From the NCBI RefSeq assembly GCF_905220565.1, contig NC_059401.1:4179001-4243000 (forward strand): DNA of 64,000 nucleotides. Reading direction: 5' to 3'. Positions within the stretch are counted from its first letter, which is position 1. Each line of letters begins with the position of its first letter. The position numbers and the translations under genes are program-made. The DNA is from Melitaea cinxia (lineage: Eukaryota; Arthropoda; Insecta; Lepidoptera; Nymphalidae). The notes beneath the pieces were generated by a model. The model did no database searches and was not told the origin of the DNA. It saw only the letters and a list, made by a program, of their open reading frames with translations. This document shows positions 56,538-64,000 of the stretch, piece by piece.

Positions 56538-56691
56538 TCTTATATAAATAAAAATGAATGTTGCTAAGCGCATAACTCGAGAATGGCTCGACCAATTCGG
56601 CTAATTTAATTTCTTTAAGGCCCACGGAAGGTTTGAATACTAAAAAAAAAAAATACTAATAACTTTGGACAGAACGAAGACTGTCCGCTAG
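56538..56691 (+). mobile_element. Small non-autonomous Helitron
   Basis: It starts TCTTATATAAATAAAAATG after a host A and ends gactgtccgctag before a host T, 154 bp. The interior includes gagaatggctcgaccaattc, a block common in lepidopteran Helitron-like repeats. Confidence 0.8.
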
Positions 56692-56801
56692 TTTCTAATA
56701 AAATAAAATAAAAAAAAATATATTATGAAACGGTATATTATTTTTACGTAAATAATGACACATTTTATGTCAAATAAAATTACCTTCATATTGCCAATTA
56801 T

Positions 56802-59800
56802 AAGCTTTACGAGCTGTGCTGTGTGGTTACGGCACTAAGGAATTTAGCCACCCCATTTCTTCCCGTGGGTACCTTGGAACTTAAATGGCCGACCGATGGC
56901 GGGATAGCCATCCAACTGCTGGGTTTTTTAAATGCTCAGACCGAGGACGGGTAGCAGCGTCTTCGGTGCGATAAAGTCAGCCCTGCGGTCACCAACCCAC
57001 CTGCCCAGTGTGGTGACTACGGGCAAAAAACCCATGAGTTCGCACCAAAAGTTTAGGCCCTTAGTTCCCGGCAGCCCCACTATTCCCGGCTATGGCAGCG
57101 GCCGAGGTAACGGTGGGGTAGAGGGTGCTAAAAATCACCGGGGTGCGGGAGGCTGCCATAAAATATACCTGGCTACGTATAATGGACGCACGCTACGGTT
57201 GGACCGTCACCTTACCGAACTTGAAGTAGAACTTAGTCACATTAAGTGGAGCATACTGGGGTTGTCTGAAGTCCGAAGACAGGGTGGACACGATGATCCT
57301 GGACTCCGGGCACTTGTTCTACTTCCGTGAAGGTGATGGGCTTTCCCAAGGTGGCGTCAGTTTTCTGGTCCACAAGACTCTCACTAGCAACGTTGTGGAA
57401 GTAAGCAGTGTGTCGACCCGGGTAGCATACCTTGTACTTAAACTCACTGATAGGTACTCCCTGAAAGTGATACAGGTATATGCGCCGACCTCGGCACATT
57501 CTGACGATGATGTCGAAGCCTTGTATGAAGACATTGCAAGGGCCATACATGGCACTACTTCGACCTTCTACAGCGTTGTTATGGGAGACTTCAACGCTAA
57601 AGTGGGAGAACAAGACCGCGACGGATCGAGCATCGGACCACACGGATTGGGGCACAGGAATCGCAGGGGGCAGATGCTTGTCAACTTTCTCAAATCGGAG
57701 GGGCTCTTCTTGATGAACTCATTTTTTGAGAAGAAGCCCCAAAGGGGTGGACATGGCAAAGCCCCGATACTGTGACGAGGAACGAGATAGATTTCATCAT
57801 AGCGGATAAAAGGCATATATTCAGAGATGTCTCAGTGGTTAACAGGTTTAACATTGGCAGCGACCACTGGCTAGTACGGGGCACTCTGAATATATGTCTC
57901 CGAAAGGAGCGGACCCGCTTGACGAAATCTACTCTTCGACCTACGCTGCCCCAAATACTATGTGGCTCCGAGCAGTTTCAGTTGCAACTCCAAAACCGAT
58001 TCGATTTGCTGGAAACTACTAGCGACGTGGACGAGATAACTGACAACGTGGTGAAGACGGTGTGTACACTGGGTCGCAGGCACTTTCCACCAACAAAGCC
58101 AACGAAGCAGTCCAAACTTTCTCCCGAAGCCTTGGATCTGATACGGCAGAGGCGCGAGTTGTCGGCTGCTTCACCAGAACAGAGGGCTCTTTCCAAGAGG
58201 ATACGGAAACTTATTCGCCGAGACCTCCGCTGCTCAAATACGAGAGAGGTAACAATACAACTCTGATTGAGCAGAATAGGGGGTCCAAAGTTTTCCAAAG
58301 ACCATTGGGGAGAAGCCTTCTTGCGAAACTTAAAACAACAGATGGCAGAACCGTCTGCTCTCGCCCTCAGGTCCGAGAAGAGGTTGAGAATTTTTATGGA
58401 TAGCTGTACTCGTCGAGCGCACGCAAGCCTGCGACTTGGGACACCGAAGATCCACGGGCACCATTGTTGGCCATTATTCGGAGTGTATCCCGGACTTCGA
58501 AGAGGATGAGATTGGTGCAGCGCTCGGGCAGCTTAAAAACGGGAGGGCCCCGGGCGGTGACGGAGTTACCACTGAACTCCTTAAAGCCGCAGGGCGACCT
58601 GTCCTGAAAGCCTTGGCAAGACTATTTAACGCCGTCATCCACCGAGGTACCACGCCGGAGGCGTGGTCCAGGAGTATGGTGGTGCTGTTCTTTAAGAGAG
58701 GCGATAAGTCTCTGTTAAAGAATTACAGACCGATCTCACTTCTGAGCCACGTCTATAAGCTGGTTTCGAGGGTTGTTACGAATCGTCTTGCCAGAAGACT
58801 CGACGAATTCCAACCACCAGAGCAGGCTGGGTTTCGAAATGGCTACAGCACCGTGGACCACATCCATACTGTTCGGCAGATTATCCAAAAGACGGAAGAA
58901 TATAATCAACCACTGTGCATGGCATTTGTGGACTACGAGAAAGCCTTCGACTCTGTCGAGACCTGGGCTGTCCTGGACTCTCTGCAGAGATGTCATATCG
59001 CCTGGCGATATATCGAGGTACTGCAATCCATGTACGACGCGGCGACGATGACCGTTCATGTCAATGACCAAAGAACAAGACCTATTTCCCTCCGGCGTGG
59101 GGTAAGACAGGGGGATGTAATATCACCGAAACTGTTTACCACTGCGCTAGAGGATGTTTTTAAGACCTTGGATTGGGGGGAACGAGCCATCAACGTCAAC
59201 GGTGAATTCATCTCTCACCTTCGTTTCGCCGACGATATTGTCATCTTTGCGGACACGCTGGATGAGTTAGGCCAAATGCTGGCCGGCCTAAACGAGTCCT
59301 CTCGACGTGTCGGTCTCTGTATGAACTTGGGTAAGACGAAAGTTATGTTTAACAACCAAGTCATACCGATACCGGTATCGGTCGATGGTACCCTTCTCGA
59401 AGTTGTTCAGGATTATATTTACCTAGGCCATACTATCCAACTAGGCCGCAACAACTTCGAGAAGGAGGCCGATAGGAGGATTCGGTTGGGCTGGGCGGCG
59501 TTTGGCAGACTCCGTCGAGTCTTCATTTCGAAGATTCCGCAATGCTTGAAGACAAAAGTTTTCAAGCAATGCGTCCTGCCTGTGTTAACATACGGAGCCG
59601 AGACGTGGACACTGACGAAGGGACTGGTCCACAAGTTTAAAGTCGCTCAACGTGCAATGGAACGGGCTATGCTTGGGGTCTCTCTCAAAGACAGGATTAG
59701 AAATGAGACTATCCGCGAGAGAACGAAAGTAACCGACATAGCCCACAGAATTAGCAAGTTGAAGTGGCAGTGGGCTGGTCATCTGTGTCGCTGGACCGAT

Positions 59801-60008
59801 GGCCGTTGGAGTAGACGGGTCCTAGAGTGGAGACCGCGACTTGGCAAACGCAGTGTGGGACGTCCTCCGGCCCGATGGACCGACGATCTACGTAAGATTG
59901 CCGGTGTAGGCTGGATGAGGATTGCGGAAGACCGGGATGTGTGGCGTGAACTTGGGGAGGCCTATGTCCAGCAGCGGACTGTGATAGGCTGAAGTGAAAG
60001 CTTTAAGA
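56802..60008 (+). mobile_element. RTE LINE, apparently full-length
   Basis: Body 56813-59997, 3.19 kb, a usual RTE length. An 11-bp TSD with one mismatch (aagctttacga / aagctttaaga) lies at 56802-56812 and 59998-60008. The first 230 bp are the same 5' sequence as SINE-B, with about 40 bp deleted after cttcccgtgggt. The last 60 bp are the tail shared with SINE-A and SINE-B. One long ORF is present but broken. There is no poly-A, and the element ends ggctgaagtg, as RTEs often lack A tails. Confidence 0.88.
57150..59992 (+). pseudogene. RTE ORF: APE endonuclease and reverse transcriptase, frameshifted
   Basis: The encoded protein would nick DNA and reverse-transcribe the element. Endonuclease motifs appear in successive frames: LATYNGRTLRL with LGLSEVRRQGG (57165-57290), VIQVYAPTS and MGDFNAKVGEQDRD (57284-57775), and EIDFIIADKRH with GSDHWLVRG (57772-58266). 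Frame changes occur near 57285 and 57770. A TGA stands at 58264-58266, and further shifts lie at about 58290-58435. From 58436 the RT is open for 518 codons: NYRPISLLSHVYKLVSRVV, FVDYEKAFDSVE, GVRQGDVISPKLF and FADD (59225-59236). It ends WMRIAEDRDVWRELGEAY, the typical RTE C-terminus. RTE-type RT genes are often mislabelled craniofacial development protein 2. The ORF at 56932 is mostly 5' leader and is not used here. Confidence 0.88.
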
Positions 60009-60544
60009 AACTGTTGTACACTCTCCTTAGTGATACTGACGTCATTTTAAACAGGATACTGGTATGACTTTTCATATCTCCAAATAATTACTATATAACG
60101 CGATGATGATATTACTATTGTAATTAAGACGCTTAAAAAGTAAATCAAGACAGGTTTTTTTTTAAATATAATGCCATAAATTTCACTCAGCATAATCCCC
60201 CATATAATTGTTGCCTTTGTTTAAAAAGGCATCTCGTATCGATTAAAGAAATACATTGCAAAAAAAAAACTGTATGTCTTGGGAAAAAATACGAGAAATT
60301 TATATCTGCCAATTCAAAGTAGAGCTAAGTAAGGGATTAAATTTCTCCACTTTTCCTTAATAGCAAAACAGGCCATTGTCTAACAATGAGACAATTTAGG
60401 AAACAGTACGGAACAGAAATTAATCGTGGCCGTTTTTGTCAATGCATTCTGCCCTTTTAAGGTAATCAACGTTTAGTTTGTGAATCCGTAGACTTTGACT
60501 TGGTTTTTTATGTTTATAAAGATGATAATTTACTTTATTTATAA
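60009..60544. other. Non-coding AT-rich stretch
   Basis: Nothing is recognised. Confidence 0.4.
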
Positions 60545-60695
60545 TTAGCTGTGTTGCGCGGTTTCACCTGCGTTGATTTGACGAAAAAACGTAGTAAAAT
60601 ACTATATAACCTATAGTCTTCCTCGGTAGATGGGCTATCTAAAAGAAAAATAATTTTGCAATTCGAACCAATGGTTACTGAGATTAATGAGTTCA
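60545..60695 (-). repeat. Helitron-like repeat, partial
   Basis: tagctgtgttgcgcggtttc at the left resembles a reverse Helitron hairpin end lacking the terminal CTAG. Downstream, tcggtagatgggctatcta and aattcgaaccaatggttac match common Helitron-type repeat blocks. The boundaries are uncertain. Confidence 0.45.
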
Positions 60696-60813
60696 AACAA
60701 TTAAACAATTTTTTTTTAATTTTGTAATATTAGTGTAGATAAACGACATTAAATTTTTGAAGTAAAACTACTTTAAGCACGCTTGATCTGGGGAGTAAGC
60801 TGGTGAATGCGTG

Positions 60814-60905
60814 ACGAGAGCGTTACGAAAAATGTGATGCGGCGAAGCGAACGAGAGTTGAAAGGAAGATATAAGTTAGTGAAGAGTTACGTTTCGAACA
60901 TTACT
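60814..60905 (+). repeat. Repeat paired with 36950-37075
   Basis: It shares gagagcgttacgaaaa, ggcgaagcgaa and agttacgtttcga, in that order, with the reverse complement of 36950-37075. A further block (gtggtgtggtcgagaggaca at 60930-60949) may belong to the same unit. The 63-aa ORF over it is probably a shadow. Confidence 0.45.
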
Positions 60906-61614
60906 CTAGGGGCAACTAAGTTTACTTCAGTGGTGTGGTCGAGAGGACACTCGTTTTTTTTATTATTATTAAGTAGCGGCAAGGAAATGTGTATGTGATA
61001 GTTATTTGACTTTCTCATCAGTTTTGTGTTTTTAAAACGATTTTTTGTGGTGCACAGGAACGCTATTAACGCTTGTTTACGTTTGATTGTTTTACAGTGA
61101 GTTTTAAACACCTGGTACACATTCGCTGACAGTTATAGCTACCTTTTGCTACAGAATTGCTTTTTAACTATGGATTATGTATTTGAAGAAGAAGTTTGTT
61201 AAAAAAAATATTACCAACTTTTGTTACGTATCCTGCAACTCTTATAATCAGCACTATTTCATATCGGACAGAAAAGTATATAAGATGTACAAATATATGG
61301 AACATATCGTCATGACAAACAACGTCAATTTCTGGACTCGTCTGAAACGAAAGTGGATATGAAACCACAATTACGATTTGTTTTTTTTGTCTTTTTTTAT
61401 ATATCTGTTGTGGAATCGAAATTTTGATACGACAATATTCGTATAGAATATATTACTATAAATGAAAATGAAACAATTTGTTTATTTTTTTTTTCAAAGT
61501 CGCCGTTTCATTTTTTTATATAGTTATATATAAAATCGTATGTTAGTTGAGACATAGTAATTTATTTACTTTCTAAGAAGTTAAATTTAGAGAGCTCACC
61601 AGTAAATATCTTAT
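60906..61614. other. Non-coding stretch with unassigned small ORF
   Basis: The 61-aa ORF at 61177-61362 (ending FWTRLKRKWI) is somewhat protein-like but has no family I know. The rest is AT-rich. Confidence 0.3.
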
Positions 61615-62095
61615 TTAGAATCTCGATCAGCTCGACCGAAAAATTACTTCAACCTTACTTAACTTTGAAAAATAAAATATTATAAGCAAAATTGCATGCC
61701 TAAGCGACCGCACGGAGACCTATTTTCAGCGTTAAATTAAAATTATAAATAACAGAGCTTTTTTCACATTCAATATTTTCTTTTTTTAACAAGTTTTTGT
61801 TTTTAAATTTCTTAAATGTTAATAGTTTTGGAGTTATGAACAAAAACGGAATTCCTTTTTTTAGCAACTTGATTTATTAAGAACTTTCAAATTTGCTATT
61901 TTTTGCGTGCTAGAAAATCCTTCCAATCCATTTTGCTAGACGTCATTGAATGAGTAATGGCTTGTATTTTAGGAGCTTAATATCTATTTGACATGTTTTT
62001 GAACTTGTTGATAATGACTGAGAACGGTCGACAATGCGCTTGTGATTCTCCTGGGTTGCAGGCGTACGTAATGGTAACAGCTTACTATCTTCGTA
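61615..62095 (-). repeat. Possible SINE-C remnants
   Basis: 61615-61670 (tcagctcgaccgaaaaattacttcaacc) and 62048-62095 (gggttgcaggcgtacgtaat) resemble the two ends of a reverse SINE-C, separated by about 380 bp of other sequence. It is strongly diverged, and the link between the two parts is uncertain. Confidence 0.3.
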
Positions 62096-63068
62096 GTATA
62101 AAAAATAAATGTTTGTCATGAACTACTAATATTATTGGTTTTTTTAATCTCAGATTATTTGATAATTTTTACGCAGCCGAAACTAACAATCCATTTTATT
62201 ACGAAGTTAAAGTCTCTATATAATATAAATAAACATTTATTATAATTGTATTCGAATAAAACCTTTTTTTTATAGATTTGGAGCCACTATGAGATTATAA
62301 TATCGCTACAAAACGGATGTCATGTCCTTTACACTCTATGACAAAGACTATCACTCTATGACAAAGTACTGTAAGCTGACTTTATAACCTCACTACATAG
62401 GTAGTCAGTCTTTAACTACATGCATCCAAATAACTGCAAATTTAGTTGTGAAGATAATATAATAAGCAATATTATAGTTTGTAAATATGCTATTTAAGTT
62501 AATTGAAACTCTTTTATGTATATTCAAAAGAAAATATACTTCGTCTATTAAATATCTTAACATATAATATACATTACATGTAAACCATCATTTAGTTAAT
62601 GTATTTTATTTTATTAAATGTTGCCTCTAGATACTATTTCTGGATAAGCAAATGTATATGACTCAGATAATTACTTAAGACACAAATGTTTTATATAACT
62701 ACAACAAAGCAACTTTCTATCTTAGACATTCAACGAAGCTAGTTAATCTTTATATTGTTGCAGTGTGGGTTTCTGTTTTAAGGAAATGTCTTCGTTGATT
62801 CACTTGATTTAATCAATGTATCATCGAAGCTCTATCATGCTAGTTATTTTAATCGGTTGCTATAAATTTCGTAGTTTTTTTATAGTAATACTTAAAAAAA
62901 AAGATTATAAAGAGTTTAACTGCTCAGGTTTTATCAATGTCTTCAATTGAATATAATCTAATTCTATACAAATAAATAAAATTGGAGTGTCTGTTTATAA
63001 TATTAAAATAGCCGTTTTTTACTAAATGCATATGGATGTATTTATACACGATACATATAGTACTTTTT
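62096..63068. other. Non-coding AT-rich stretch
   Basis: Nothing is recognised. A short direct duplication occurs at 62331-62365 (cactctatgacaaag twice). Confidence 0.4.
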
Positions 63069-63297
63069 AAAAAATTTGTCTGTCTGTCTATCTGTCTGTC
63101 TATCTGTTTGTTTGTTCCGGCTAATCTTTGAAATGGCTGGACCGATTTTAACGGAACTTTTACTGGCAGAAAGCGGATAAAGCAAGGAGTACCTTAGGCT
63201 AATTTTATTTTAGAATTTTACTTATTTTATAACTCTGTAAACTGAACGATAACTTTTTTGTTAAATTCCACGCGAACAAAGTCGCGGGTACGGCTAG
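63069..63297 (+). mobile_element. Non-autonomous Helitron, 3' part
   Basis: It ends with the hairpin cgcgaacaaagtcgcgggta and cggCTAG before a host T. The interior has a (TCTG)n-like run (63080-63100) and gaaatggctggaccgatttt. The 5' TC end was not fixed, so the left boundary is approximate. Confidence 0.6.
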
Positions 63298-64000
63298 TAT
63301 AATAATAAAATAGCATTTGTTACACGAGTCAGGTAAGCAGAGCCTTTCAAATCCAATGTGTATTATTGTCGTGGAAAATCAAATAGTGTAAACGGAAAAT
63401 GTATCGTAACGCCTTGCGTTTTATCGAATTTATTTTTGTTGTTCTAGAAAAATTCTTTTATCTAGGTCTTCATATTGTTTCGAGAAATCTTATTGAACTT
63501 TTCATTTGTAGTGTAGTAGTCTATACTATAATTGGAAAAACAATTGTGTATTAACTGTAGTTTTTAATAGATGTCTATTTAAAATATGGTAAAGTCAAAA
63601 CAGTTTTATTTGGACAATCATATCATAACACATAATTTGCTTTTTTTCAGTTGGATTATTTTATTAAGAAATCTCTTTTGGTTAAGGTTTATTAAGTCAG
63701 GAATTATTTCGAGAATAAACATGCGTGTAATAAATACAGATTGTATGTCTCCTATTATTGGACGTCTCCTAATTCAAAAATATTGTACAAGCTAAAAAAC
63801 AATTATTGTTAACATTGTAACAATTCCAGATGTTTCAAAAGCATATTTTTTATTATACACTATCTTTTTAAATATATATATAGTGAGTTGTTTAATTTAA
63901 ACTAAAATAATTATTTGCATTGTTTTCGTAATAGCCTATCTAGCAGTTTATATTATACGTAAATAAATAAATAAAAACTTTACTTGAGTTTGTTTTTTTT
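63298..64000. other. Non-coding AT-rich stretch to the window end
   Basis: No gene is recognised. An (AAAT)n run at 63959-63975 precedes the edge. The ORF at 63586-63795 has no known domain. Confidence 0.35.

Overview
The window is animal nuclear DNA, most likely from a lepidopteran (butterfly or moth). It is strongly A+T-rich, has no operon-like packing, and is crowded with insect-type repeats: tRNA-headed SINEs, an RTE LINE, jockey- and R1-type LINEs, and small Helitrons ending in CTAG. The order-level assignment is inference from repeat style. Several short elements match, from memory, families abundant in butterflies such as the Metulj-type SINEs of Heliconius. No host gene can be assigned with confidence. 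The only candidates are one unrecognised ORF at 40942-41169 and a TATA-containing promoter-like patch near 19.9 kb. Family labels used below (SINE-A, A2, B, C, D; Repeat-E, F) are local to this answer.

Layout. 0-14 kb: AT-rich background with SINE-A2, SINE-B and SINE-C copies, a 144-bp perfect palindrome (8014-8157), a Helitron helicase C-terminal fragment (11821-12008) and, next to it, a 0.9-kb unit bounded by about 65-bp inverted repeats (12027-12946). 14.5-18.1 kb: a 5'-truncated jockey-type LINE with a 14-bp target-site duplication (TSD), carrying a SINE-B copy in its 3' region. 18-42 kb: mostly non-coding, with Helitrons, decayed LINE 3' ends, SINEs, a 1.7-kb inverted-repeat element (26269-27984) and a 92-bp tandem array (33484-33938).

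42.9-49.3 kb is a three-level nest. A SINE-B copy was split by an R1-type LINE with a 13-bp TSD. The LINE's ORF1 was then split by a 907-bp solo LTR with TSD CTGA. 50.0-51.4 kb holds a 1321-bp element with perfect 31-bp terminal inverted repeats (TIRs), clustered copies of a short AAGTCC motif and what looks like the 3' part of an intron-containing gene. 51.9-53.0 kb holds a nearly intact orphan ORF related to a retroelement-associated protein family with a PD-(D/E)XK-like signature. 56.8-60.0 kb is an apparently full-length RTE LINE, broken by frameshifts but with 11-bp TSDs.

How the parts relate. The RTE LINE explains most of the short repeats. SINE-B is its two ends joined with the ORF missing. 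SINE-A and SINE-A2 carry tRNA-like or unrelated heads but end in the same type of RTE tail, as expected if RTE machinery mobilised all of them. All the retrotransposon ORFs here are broken, so the window records past activity and supplies no working machinery. All TSDs and TIRs were read by eye. Family names and ages need alignment to curated repeat libraries.
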